From contig DUVY01000015.1 in NCBI GenBank assembly GCA_012840805.1, positions 1 through 43,789 on the forward strand: 43,789 bases of DNA. The letters are read 5' to 3'. The stretch is from Clostridiales bacterium. Its GTDB lineage: Bacteria > Bacillota > Clostridia > Christensenellales > DUVY01. A program made the translations under genes and the position numbers. The notes beneath the pieces are model-generated. The model did no database searches. It worked only from the letters and a program-made list of their open reading frames with translations, and was not told the DNA's origin. Each line of letters begins with the position of its first letter. Positions within the stretch are counted from its first letter, which is position 1. Below are positions 16,120 to 25,018 of the stretch, one piece after another.

Positions 16120-17109
16120 TTACTTAATATCAATCTCAAGATAATTTTTTACATTATGATAGCTAATATTTTTTATAAGGGTTTTGAGATTTTCGGGGTT
16201 ATTAGGGTATTCGACCGCTAAGACGATTTTCGCGATAAAGTTGCATAAAATACGCCTGAAATAATCATGCCTTACATACGAGGTAAAGCTTCTAGAATCC
16301 GTGAGCATGCCTATAAAATTACCCAACACGCTGTATTCGGATATCGAGGTCAAGTGGTCGTAAATACCGTCTTTAGTGTCGTTAAACCACCACGCGCTGC
16401 CGCTTTGGAGCTTGCCTTTAATTCCATCGCCCTGATAACAATTGATTATGGAATTGAGCAGCCTGTTGTCGTTGGGGTCCAAAGAATAAATAATCGTTTT
16501 GGGAAGATTATCCGAGGATTGAAGCTTATCCAAAAACTTTGCAAGACGGTAAGGCTCTTTAGAGCTGTTGATACTGTCATAGCCGGTATCGGGACCAAGT
16601 TTTTTGAACATTGGACTGTTGTTGTCGCGAAGGCTGTTATAATGCAATTGCATCGCTATATTATATTTTTTATAAAGCTTACCCAAATACAGCATCAAAA
16701 AGGTTTTGTATCTTTGGGTTTGGATATCGTCGATTTTTTTACCCTTTAGCGCTTTTTTAAATATTAGAGCCGTTTCCTCAGCCTCGCACTCTTCATAAAT
16801 ATATTCGGGCAAAGCGTGGTCCGAAATCTTGCAGCCGTTTTGGACAAAGTATTCAAGGCGAACTTTGAGCGCCTCCATCAAGTCATTCAACGATTTAATA
16901 TCAATCTCAGCGGCGTTGCCCAAAGTTTGAATATATTCCAAAAACTTTGGCGCATCAATATTAAGAACCTTGTCGGGTCTGAAAGAGGGCAATACCCTAA
17001 AACCCAAGTTTTGTTCATTCGCCAATTGTTTATGCGCCCGCAAATCGTCCGCGGGGTCGTCCGTAGTGCATATTAATTGGACATTGGATTTTCTTATAAT
17101 ATTACGAGC
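16120..17109 (-). pseudogene. uxaC: Glucuronate isomerase, 3' fragment (5' third missing)
   Basis: Read on the minus strand, about 329 residues of UxaC are present, from ARNIIRKSNVQLICTTDDP to the normal C-terminus. UxaC isomerises glucuronate and galacturonate to fructuronate and tagaturonate; the full protein is about 465 residues. Family landmarks kept are CTTDDP, FRPDKV, MQLHYNSLRDNN and GKLQSGSAWWFNDTKDG. The first 135 or so residues, including the N-terminal metal-binding HCH region, are absent. The open frame continues to 17268 only because it runs antisense through kduD, and those extra 53 residues are meaningless. The fragment abuts a kduD fragment on the other strand. It is not expected to be active. 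Confidence 0.88.
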
Positions 17110-17593
17110 CGGAATAATCAGGCGCGAGGACTCTTTGGATTTTTCCGAAAAGAACTGGGACGATGTCATAAACATCAATCTAAAAGCCGTATTCTTTTTG
17201 GCGCAAGCGGTAGCCAAGCAGTTTGTAAAACAAAAAAGCGGCGGAAAAATCATTAATATCGCGAGCATGTTAAGCTTCCAAGGCGGGATAAGGGTGCCCA
17301 GCTATACGGCGGCAAAAAGCGGCGTCAGGGGCATAACTATGACGCTTGCTAACGAATGGGCAAAATATGGCATTAATGTAAACGCGATAGCGCCCGGGTA
17401 TATGGCAACCAATAACACAAAAGCGCTAAGAGCGGACAAAAAACGCAACCAAGAGATTTTGGACAGGATTCCCGCGGGACGATGGGGCATACTGGACGAT
17501 TTGGTAGGCGCGGCAATATTTTTGGCAAGCCGAGCGAGCGATTATGTAAACGGCTATACGCTGGCGGTGGACGGCGGGTGGCTGGCAAGATAA
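17108..17593 (+). pseudogene. kduD: 2-dehydro-3-deoxy-D-gluconate 5-dehydrogenase, 3' fragment
   Basis: From AGIIRRED on, about 161 residues match the second part of KduD, a short-chain dehydrogenase that links pectin-derived keto sugars to 2-keto-3-deoxygluconate. Visible landmarks are the end of NNAG (only AG left), NIASMLSFQGGIRVPSYTAAKSG with the catalytic Tyr and Lys, NVNAIAPGYMATNNT, RIPAGRWG and the family C-terminus DYVNGYTLAVDGGWLAR. The N-terminal Rossmann half with the NAD-binding glycines is missing, so the product cannot work. The frame reads open further upstream to 16970 only because it runs antisense through uxaC. No promoter or ribosome binding site belongs to it. Confidence 0.9.
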
Positions 17594-17880
17594 AGATTAA
17601 TAAAAAATCAACATATCGGCAACCACATTCCCAATCGTTTTTTAGGGCAATTATGGGATTAGACGAATCACACCTTGCGATACTTTTTTTCAAAACAAGC
17701 CAAAAACACTATACTTTTACACAAAAAATAATCACTTAGACGGATTTTGTCCAAAAACTTTGCTAAATAGTGTATGGATTATTTAAGATGATTACTTATC
17801 ATAAAAAATGGGTAATTATTAAAATTTTTTATAGAAACCTAAAACTAATCAATAAAAAATAATAAGGGAGGGATAATTGG

Positions 17881-20800
17881 ATGAGAAGAAAGCTAATTTC
17901 TTTATCTAGAAGGGTAATGGCGTTGTTGGCCGTGATTGCCCTTGGACTAGGTTGTTTTGGCGGAAGCATAATCGCTTTAAAGTCTGTGTATGCCGATACG
18001 ACCGAATTTATTTTTAATGCCAACGATTTAGCAGCAGGGTCTTACACCGAGCCTTTTACAACTGGAACAAACAATTACTTTACTGTATTGGCGACATCGG
18101 ATAAAAAAGTGGACGTTGATGCCAATGCCAAAAGCCATCCCGATTTCCCGGGCGGGTCTTTTACTCAACGGCTTAAATTAGGCGGCACAGGCAATAAAAA
18201 CGAGAGAGCTGTAAAATTTACCACGACATCGGAAGGCAGCATTGAGGTTTATGCGCAATCAGGAAGCAGTAGCGCAGATAGACCTCTAGTTTTAGACTCA
18301 GACGCAGGCGGAGTTTTAGGTGAAGAAATAGCGCTAGGAGGAGCATTGACTAAATTATCATATGTTCTTCCTGAAGCGGATACTTACTATTTATATAGCA
18401 AATCCAGCGGCATTAATATTTATGGTATTGTCGTAAGAGAGGGCGAATATCAGCCGCCCGAGCGTCCCGATTGGAGCGAAGTCGCCGACCCTGTTTTAGG
18501 AACGCCTTTGGTTGAAGGGGACAAAATAACGGTACCTTTTACAATGGTATTGGGACAGGAAGGCGCCGATAGCGTCACCATAGAAATGTTCGCCGACTCG
18601 GAAGGTCAACAAAAGGTTGACGAAAAATCCACTATAAGCGCCTCTAGCGTTACTTTTACGCCTGTGGCATCGGGAGAATATTGGTTTAAGATATCCGCGA
18701 TGCGCGAGGGCGAAGAAGAAATCAAAGAAAGCGATATTGAAGGGTCTGTGGAATTTAACTTGCCTCTTAAAAGCCCTACCGTAGCCGCGCGCGCGATAAT
18801 AGACGCCCAAGACAGCAAGTTTGAGATAAAATTTGGTCATGTTCTCGAGGCAGAGGTCTATAGCGTATTTTACGCGAAAGTAGGCGAAGACTATCCCGAA
18901 GACGCTTTCGTGGATTATGAACCCGAACAAGTCCAGAGCGATTATAGCGTTATAACCGACGCTTTAGAGGCCGATACCGAATATAAGATTAAGGTAGTTG
19001 TCAGCGCGGATAATGTTTTTGGCGAAGGCGCGCGGACTAATGAAACCGAAATAGTAAAATTAGCGCGCGACTTTGAGGAATACTTCTGGCAGCATGTTTA
19101 TTTTGGAAGCTCCACAACCGTCAATGACGCAAACAACAAAATTACGGGCGATCCATATAGCGACGAAGGCGTCAATATTTTAAGCTGGAACGGCAAGGGC
19201 AAACTTCAAAGCGGCGGCGCCGACGGATTGGCGTTTTTGTACACGCCCGTGCCCAAAGACAAAAACTTTGTCTTGAGCGCCAACATCCATGTCAACAAAT
19301 GGAGAAAATCCAACGCCCAAGAAGGCTTTATAGTAATGGCGCGCGACGCCGAACCTGAAAACGGCACTCATAACCAATATAGCAACAGCTATGGCTTTAT
19401 TGTCAGCAAGGTTGAGTTCTATTACGACACCGAGGACGAAAAAGTGTCCGATGTAGGCGACGCCAAGATTACCATGAGATTGGGAATAGGCACTCGCGCG
19501 GTTTACGGAATTGAAGAGACAACGGGCATTGACCCTAGCAAACTTGTCGAGACAATAAAACCTCTTGAAAGTTCCCATGGCGTTTACGGACCAGGCGAAT
19601 ACAATGTAATCGGCAATTGGGACACCTCGGATCCAGGTTCTTTACCTGTTGATATGGGCGGACCTTATTATACGGACTTTGATGTGACATTAAAACGCGA
19701 TAATGACGGATTCCATGTTATCTATAAAGACGAAGAAGGCGAGATTATAGCGCAAGACACTATGTGGAATTGGGAAGACTTATTTGTATTGGATGAAGAC
19801 TATGTCTATGTGGGATTTGCGGCTGCTAGATGGATGGATATACAAGTTACCAATATTGAATTTGAGCATCGCGACCCCGCGGATGATCCGCCCGCACAAG
19901 GCAGACCTATAGAAAAAGTTACTCCGATATATAACATTACTAGTTCCAGTCAAACAAACACCCGCGATTATAAGCTGAGATTTAACGCTAACGCGGACGG
20001 AACGCTTGTTGTAAAAGACGGCGAAACGGTATTAAAAGAAAATGTCGCCATAAAAGCTTTGGACGAAGCTGTTGTGCCTATTGAGATGACCAGAGACAAT
20101 ATGCTTCTTACCGTTATTTTCACGCCGGACAAAAACTATAAGCCTGATGAATATAGCGAAATGGCAAATTATAATGTCGCGACTTTCAGTCATCCTGTTA
20201 CCTATCGCAGATACGGAACGCCCAGCCAGTATATTTATGTAACGCCCAACGGCGCCGCTGATGGCAATGGCTCAAAAGAAAAGCCTTTGGATGTTCAATC
20301 GGCGTTTAACTACGCCCAACCCGGTCAGACCATTGTATTGGCAGGCGGAAAGTATAGCTTTACGGGACAGCTTAAGATTGCCCGCGACCATGACGGCGCG
20401 GAGGATAAGCCCATAGCCGTAATGCCCGATCCCAACGCGACTCAAAGACCGGTATTTGACTTTGGCAAGGTGGGAAGCGGTCTAGTGCATTGGGGTAATT
20501 ATTGGGTATTTAGAGGCTTTGACGTAACCAATACCGCAAGCCCGCAAAAAGGCATTCAAATTGCCGGAAGCTATAATAAGATTATAGAAGTCAATACCTA
20601 TAACAACGGCAATACCGGCATACAAATAAGCGGCGTGTCCACCGAAACCATTGACAAATGGCCCGCTTATAATCAGGTGATTAATTGCACCTCTTACAAT
20701 AACGCCGACAACGGCTATGAAGACGCCGACGGATTCGCGGCGAAACTTACTTGCGGTCCTGGCAATGTGTTTGACGGCTGTATCGCTTATAACAACGCGG

Positions 20801-21930
20801 ACGACGGCTGGGATTTGTACGCTAAGATACAAACAGGCCCTATCGGCGTTGTAACAATCAAAAACTGTATCGCTTACAGCAACGGATATTTGAGCGACGG
20901 CACTAACGCCGGCAACGGCAACGGCTTTAAGCTCGGCGGAACAAGTCTCATACCTTGCACGGATTGGGAATATGATGAAGACAATAATCGTGTATATACA
21001 AATGGTCAGCATGAGCTTATCAATTCCATAGCCTATAACAACAAGGCAAAGGGCATAGACAGCAACTCATGTCCTGCCATAAAAGTTGTCAACTGCACAT
21101 CCTATAACAACGGCTCTTATAACGTGGCGTTTTATACGCACGCGGGCAATACCAACTTTGAGGCGACGGGAATCATTTCGTTTAAGCAACTAGAAGAAGA
21201 TTGGAACGGCGTTGACGATGGCTTTGACGCGGCCAAAGTCGCGATAGGCGAGCAGCTCAAGCCCAGCAATCAAGACAACACCAAGTTCCAAAATGAGACC
21301 AACTTCTATTGGGACGGAACACAGTCCTCCAACGGAACTGACCAAATTACGGAGGATGATTTTGTGTCGCTTGATACTTCAATCGCGCCTATCAGAAAGG
21401 CGGACGGCACGATTGATGTGCAGGGTCTGTTGCAGCTTAAGCCCGAAAAGATTGATGATTTTGATGATGAAGTTCCTGGCGCTGACTTTACGACGGGCTT
21501 GACCGCTACGCCCCAAGCTCCCGCTCTAGGCAACGCGATTGAGGGCATTGAGCCTACGCTTGAATTTAGCGTAGAAGTATTGCCAAAAGGCGTTGTTAAC
21601 AAGAAATATATTATACCTATAGTTGCCGAAGACAACGCGACCCCGAAAGAAGATCTGGTCTTTGTGATAAAAGTTCAAGACATTTATGGAAGGGAATATG
21701 AAGTTGATTATGAAGACTTGAGCTTTATCCCGACAGAAGCGGGCGCCTATACCATAAGGATAACTGTTATTGACCTAGACGGCAATGAAGCGTTCCTTAT
21801 GACTGATATAGAGGTTGAGGCAGCTGTCGCTGAAGAAAAAGGATGCAAAGGCTGCTCAAAGGAAAACGGCGCTTCCATAATTATAGTTATGGTCGCATTG
21901 CTAGGCTCTCTTGTTATAAAGAAAAAATAA
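17881..21930 (+). CDS. Secreted multidomain pectate lyase, family PL9
   Basis: This 1349-residue protein has a signal peptide (to about residue 38, VYA-DT) and a beta-rich N-terminal module (40-185). Two fibronectin-III-like modules (about 200-395) and a lectin/laminin-G-like module (about 395-665) follow. A right-handed beta-helix spans about 780-1180, then an Ig-like module (1235-1320) and a hydrophobic end with KKK. The beta-helix matches Pel9A-type lyases: DGFAAKL with Asp 950, DDGWD with Asp 974, 975 and 978 as calcium ligands, and NGFKLGG with Lys 1017 as catalytic base. The spacing 950-974-978 equals 209-233-237 of Pel9A as I remember it. It would cut polygalacturonate by beta-elimination at the cell surface. 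AGGGAGGG precedes the ATG. Confidence 0.9.
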   Translation: MRRKLISLSRRVMALLAVIALGLGCFGGSIIALKSVYADTTEFIFNANDLAAGSYTEPFTTGTNNYFTVLATSDKKVDVDANAKSHPDFPGGSFTQRLKLGGTGNKNERAVKFTTTSEGSIEVYAQSGSSSADRPLVLDSDAGGVLGEEIALGGALTKLSYVLPEADTYYLYSKSSGINIYGIVVREGEYQPPERPDWSEVADPVLGTPLVEGDKITVPFTMVLGQEGADSVTIEMFADSEGQQKVDEKSTISASSVTFTPVASGEYWFKISAMREGEEEIKESDIEGSVEFNLPLKSPTVAARAIIDAQDSKFEIKFGHVLEAEVYSVFYAKVGEDYPEDAFVDYEPEQVQSDYSVITDALEADTEYKIKVVVSADNVFGEGARTNETEIVKLARDFEEYFWQHVYFGSSTTVNDANNKITGDPYSDEGVNILSWNGKGKLQSGGADGLAFLYTPVPKDKNFVLSANIHVNKWRKSNAQEGFIVMARDAEPENGTHNQYSNSYGFIVSKVEFYYDTEDEKVSDVGDAKITMRLGIGTRAVYGIEETTGIDPSKLVETIKPLESSHGVYGPGEYNVIGNWDTSDPGSLPVDMGGPYYTDFDVTLKRDNDGFHVIYKDEEGEIIAQDTMWNWEDLFVLDEDYVYVGFAAARWMDIQVTNIEFEHRDPADDPPAQGRPIEKVTPIYNITSSSQTNTRDYKLRFNANADGTLVVKDGETVLKENVAIKALDEAVVPIEMTRDNMLLTVIFTPDKNYKPDEYSEMANYNVATFSHPVTYRRYGTPSQYIYVTPNGAADGNGSKEKPLDVQSAFNYAQPGQTIVLAGGKYSFTGQLKIARDHDGAEDKPIAVMPDPNATQRPVFDFGKVGSGLVHWGNYWVFRGFDVTNTASPQKGIQIAGSYNKIIEVNTYNNGNTGIQISGVSTETIDKWPAYNQVINCTSYNNADNGYEDADGFAAKLTCGPGNVFDGCIAYNNADDGWDLYAKIQTGPIGVVTIKNCIAYSNGYLSDGTNAGNGNGFKLGGTSLIPCTDWEYDEDNNRVYTNGQHELINSIAYNNKAKGIDSNSCPAIKVVNCTSYNNGSYNVAFYTHAGNTNFEATGIISFKQLEEDWNGVDDGFDAAKVAIGEQLKPSNQDNTKFQNETNFYWDGTQSSNGTDQITEDDFVSLDTSIAPIRKADGTIDVQGLLQLKPEKIDDFDDEVPGADFTTGLTATPQAPALGNAIEGIEPTLEFSVEVLPKGVVNKKYIIPIVAEDNATPKEDLVFVIKVQDIYGREYEVDYEDLSFIPTEAGAYTIRITVIDLDGNEAFLMTDIEVEAAVAEEKGCKGCSKENGASIIIVMVALLGSLVIKKK

Positions 21931-21953
21931 GCCTAAAATATAACTAATTATCC

Positions 21954-21988
21954 AAAAGGGGAACGATTATAACTCGTTCTCCTTTTTA
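21954..21988 (+). terminator. Terminator after the pectate lyase
   Basis: AAAAGGGGAACGA pairs with TCGTTCTCCTTTT (one G-T pair) around a short loop and is followed by Ts. Confidence 0.85.
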
Positions 21989-22182
21989 TGTTTTTGGTCT
22001 GTAAATTATTATATGACGGCGTCTTTTTGTGTGTTTTGATATTAGTAAAATATAGTAAGTTGTTTTTTTGATATTAGGTTAAATTTAAAAGGTTTTTGGT
22101 GTGAAATTTGACAGCATTAGAGGCGTCTTTTTGACAGCAGTTTTTTTAAGTAACTTTGAAGCGTTGACTTTTTGAAAAATAA

Positions 22183-22223
22183 AACCCGTGAAAGTGGCTA
22201 TTTTAGTAGCTTTTCACGGGTTT
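22183..22223 (-). terminator. Terminator of tRNA-Thr
   Basis: AACCCGTGAAA pairs with TTTCACGGGTT, with an inner short stem (GGCTA/TAGC). It lies directly after the tRNA CCA end on the minus strand and is flanked by A/T runs on both sides. Confidence 0.8.
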
Positions 22224-22227
22224 TTTA

Positions 22228-22303
22228 TGGAGCTGATGACGGGACTCGAACCCGTGACCTCCTCCTTACCAAGGAGGTGCTCTACCTGCTGAGCTACATC
22301 AGC
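22228..22303 (-). tRNA. tRNA-Thr (anticodon GGU)
   Basis: Read on the minus strand, the acceptor arm GCTGATG pairs with CATCAGC. The D arm holds AGCTCAGCAGGTAGAGC, the anticodon stem CCTCC/GGAGG encloses a loop with anticodon GGT, and the T arm is ACGGG-TTCGAGT-CCCGT. The discriminator T is followed by an encoded CCA. All arms fold. Confidence 0.97.
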
Positions 22304-22360
22304 GCATATTAATATTTATGATATGTTTTAAAAGTTCTATCAACCATGCTTATTATTTAT

Positions 22361-22460
22361 AATATATCGCACTATAATTTTATCGCGCCTAAAAATTATA
22401 TTTCGCCATAAATTATAACATCGCGCCTATAAATTATAATATATCGTTATGCCTGTTGGC
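22361..22460. repeat. Degenerate AT-rich tandem repeat with ATCGCGCC cores
   Basis: About five loosely repeated units of 18-22 bases combine TATCGC(GCC) with a TAAATTATAA block. They include two exact copies of ATCGCGCCTA at 22382-22391 and 22420-22429. They lie between the end of dnaI and tRNA-Thr, upstream of the tRNA on its strand. No coding potential. Confidence 0.55.
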
Positions 22461-22503
22461 AAGTATAAAACGACGTAATTATGGCTGAAAAATATGGATA
22501 ATA

Positions 22504-23412
22504 TTAGCTGCCTAGTCTTATATCCTTGCCGTCAAATGTCAAGAACAACGAATCAGCCTTATTATTTAGCCTTGAAAAAATTCTCTCGCCATAGCGGTTT
22601 AAAATATCGTCCAAACTCAAATTAGTGGAGATAAGCGTATGCTTTTTGGTTATTTTGCGCTCGTTAATAATAGTATATAAATATTCGCCGCTTACATTGC
22701 GGTATAAAGGCTCTGTCCCTAGGTCGTCTATTATCAGCAAGTCGCAATTAATAAGCGGCTCAAGATATTGGGATTTGTCTTCTATATCGGCGGTATGGCT
22801 TTTTAGCAAAATATTATTAAGCCCAAAAGCCGTCGCAAAAAACACATCAAAACCTAAATAGGACAATTCGCTCGCTATACAGCTTATAAGGTATGTCTTG
22901 CCCGTGCCTGTCGCCCCGCTAAAGACTATGGAATTAAAATTAGTGTCGGGGAATTTGTCGCAATATTGTTTCATTTTTTCATAAGTTTGAGTCATTAACT
23001 TCCTGTGCTTCGGGTCTTTAAAAACATCCAAATTACAGCTTTCAAAACTGCATTTGATATTGTTAGGAATTCCGCAAATATCGGCGATTCGTTGCGCGAC
23101 TTCTTTTTTTACGCACGCGCAGAGCTTCCCGTCCTTATAACCGCTGTCTTGACAATTTTGGCAAGCGTATTGGGGCGTTATTTTTAGCCCAAGCCTGTCC
23201 AAATAATCTTGCCGCTCGGCTTTAATTTTTTCTAGTTCTTCCAAATTTTTGGGCTCGCGCTTTTGACCGCACAAAAAATTATATTCCCTATATTTTTTCT
23301 CAATTTGATAAAACCGCTCGTCTTCTAGCGCTTGTTTATAGTTGTATTCAGCCAAGGTTTGCGCGCGGCTTTGGCGGTCTTTTATTTTTTCCAAAACTTC
23401 TTTCAAAATCAT
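22504..23412 (-). CDS. dnaI: Helicase loader, DnaC/DnaI-type ATPase
   Basis: This 302-residue AAA+ protein would load the replicative helicase onto DNA at replication start or restart. The N-terminal helical part is followed by a zinc-binding-type cluster (CQNCQDSGY and CAC from about residue 84) found in Gram-positive loaders. Walker A is G166-ATGTGK-T173, Walker B is LLIIDDLGTE, and the sensor region contains ISTNLSLDDI with an arginine in YGERIFSRL. AAGGTGG stands before the ATG. It directly follows the DnaD-domain gene with a three-base gap, the normal Bacillota pairing. The chromosomal pair here is intact and not phage-like. Confidence 0.9.
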   Translation of the reverse strand: MILKEVLEKIKDRQSRAQTLAEYNYKQALEDERFYQIEKKYREYNFLCGQKREPKNLEELEKIKAERQDYLDRLGLKITPQYACQNCQDSGYKDGKLCACVKKEVAQRIADICGIPNNIKCSFESCNLDVFKDPKHRKLMTQTYEKMKQYCDKFPDTNFNSIVFSGATGTGKTYLISCIASELSYLGFDVFFATAFGLNNILLKSHTADIEDKSQYLEPLINCDLLIIDDLGTEPLYRNVSGEYLYTIINERKITKKHTLISTNLSLDDILNRYGERIFSRLNNKADSLFLTFDGKDIRLGS

Positions 23413-23415
23413 TAA

Positions 23416-24843
23416 TTAAAATTCCACCTTGGTAATATCGTCAATAAGCGCGTTAAGCTCTTGCTGGGTGTAAGTCCGCTGGGTGGAGGCTTTTGGGATT
23501 TTTGAAGCGTCGGTCTTTTGCGCTGCTAATTGTTTGGCTTGTTCAATAGTGGCGATTTTTTGGTCATACCAAGACGACAAAACCTTGTTCATATACGCGA
23601 TGGGCGATGCCGCGCCTTTGGCAAGTTCCGCGCAATACAAAATCAATTCGTCGCTCAAGCCCCAAGAGTATGTCCAGGTCCTATAGCTGTCTCTGTCCCA
23701 GCTTGTGATATTTTTTTCTATATTCAAAACCTCAAAGATACGCTTAATCTTTTTGTCGGTTTCGCTCAATCTTTCCAGATGCGAGATAATGCTGCTCGCG
23801 CTGACTAAGCCTTGTTTATAAAATTTATTCACAAGCCCGTTCATGCCCTCAAGCGTGCGTATATGCCTTCTAAAACACGCGTCTGCTATCATAACAAGCG
23901 CGTCTTCCTCAAAGCCCTTGCTCAGCCAATCGCTGATATATGTCTCAATGATATAATCCAATTGCTCGTAATACACGCCGATAGTGCGGTTTATCTTTCT
24001 AGCCAAGGCATACAGCTTGTCGCGGTTGCTCTCAAAGGCCTCAATCTCTTGAATAGTCATCATCTTGTTTTCATAATACCTAGTCAAAGCGCCGTCAAGT
24101 TTTACAAAACCGCCTTTTTTTATTCTTTTGGCGACCGCTACTATGGTGTCATGGTCAAACAAAAACTCTTCTTTCCATTTTAGATACATCGCCCGCTCGT
24201 CAATATCCGCTCTTTTGCGGCTGCCCAAAGCTTTCATTACCTGTATAAGCTCTTCGGAAATTTTGTCATACTCTAAGATTTTTTGCTCCACGCGCTCGCA
24301 GGTGGTAACGCCGGCGCCAGCCCAATTCCTTGCCACAGCCGAGATATATTTGTAATTAATCCGAGGGCCTTTCAAATCTATACAATACCTAACAATTAAC
24401 AAAAACGCCTCAGGCTCAAAATGATAGGTTTCAATCAAACTATAATATTCGTTAAACTCATTGGGCAAGATCTCGCGGTCAAACATCGCCTCAATTTTCA
24501 TATTAAATTCGGCGTATTTGGCAGCGCTGTATTTCTTGACGGTCAAAGCGTTTTTGGGCGGCAAGTATTTTACCGAAAAAGGATTATGGCTGACAATGGA
24601 CACAAGCCCAAGCTCCGCCCAATATGTATAGGCGTCTATTATCTCGGACGGCTGCATAGCCAATGCCCTCGCCATCTTTTCCAGATCGTTGTCGGGAGAG
24701 TGGGAATGCGCGCACAAGAACAAGCCATAAATATAGACCTTTACGCACATATCGGGCGCTTGCGGAAGGTATTCGGAAACAAACAGGTTGTCAACGCCCG
24801 TAAAACCATCCAACAAATATTCGCCCGAAAAACTAACTAACAT
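23416..24843 (-). CDS. DnaD-domain replication protein (DnaB/DnaD-like)
   Basis: This 475-residue protein has an N-terminal winged-helix part (to about 110) and helical DnaD-type domains. One is around residues 120-200 (EFNEYYSLIETYHFEPEAFLLIVRYC). A second is around 330-420, with the pattern W...(Y..W)..SDELILYCAELA, a relative of the YxxxIxxxW motif. The tail (TQRTYTQQELNALIDDITKVEF) is a typical C-terminus. Such proteins remodel DNA and deliver the helicase loader and helicase at oriC and restart sites, which fits the adjacent helicase-loader gene. AGGG stands 9 bases before the ATG. It is the first gene of the pair and diverges from sbcD. Confidence 0.85.
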   Translation of the reverse strand: MLVSFSGEYLLDGFTGVDNLFVSEYLPQAPDMCVKVYIYGLFLCAHSHSPDNDLEKMARALAMQPSEIIDAYTYWAELGLVSIVSHNPFSVKYLPPKNALTVKKYSAAKYAEFNMKIEAMFDREILPNEFNEYYSLIETYHFEPEAFLLIVRYCIDLKGPRINYKYISAVARNWAGAGVTTCERVEQKILEYDKISEELIQVMKALGSRKRADIDERAMYLKWKEEFLFDHDTIVAVAKRIKKGGFVKLDGALTRYYENKMMTIQEIEAFESNRDKLYALARKINRTIGVYYEQLDYIIETYISDWLSKGFEEDALVMIADACFRRHIRTLEGMNGLVNKFYKQGLVSASSIISHLERLSETDKKIKRIFEVLNIEKNITSWDRDSYRTWTYSWGLSDELILYCAELAKGAASPIAYMNKVLSSWYDQKIATIEQAKQLAAQKTDASKIPKASTQRTYTQQELNALIDDITKVEF

Positions 24844-24971
24844 CGTTTATACCCTAAACCTATAAATATATGGGACTAAATGATAGCATTTTTTAGGGTA
24901 AACTTCAAGTTTATGCAAAAACTGAACAAGCCTTTAAAACTATGTTTTCAAATCATTAAAATTAAATAATA

Positions 24972-25000
24972 TTGTTCAAAAACAGGTTATATGTTAATAT
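24972..25000 (+). promoter_or_regulatory. Probable promoter of sbcDC
   Basis: TTGTTC at 24972-24977 and TAATAT at 24995-25000 with 17 bases between them lie 19 bases before the sbcD ATG. The sequence AAAAACAGGT occurs twice around it, and the second copy provides a weak ribosome binding site. Confidence 0.45.
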
Positions 25001-25018
25001 AAAAACAGGTAAAAAAAT

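Noticed and set aside
16970-17107. Apparent N-terminal part of the kduD frame
   Set aside because: It is the antisense of uxaC; KduD similarity begins at AGIIRRED (17108).
17110-17268. Apparent N-terminal 53 residues of the uxaC frame
   Set aside because: They are the antisense of kduD codons (SEKNWDDVININL region) and match nothing in UxaC; the true fragment starts near 17109.
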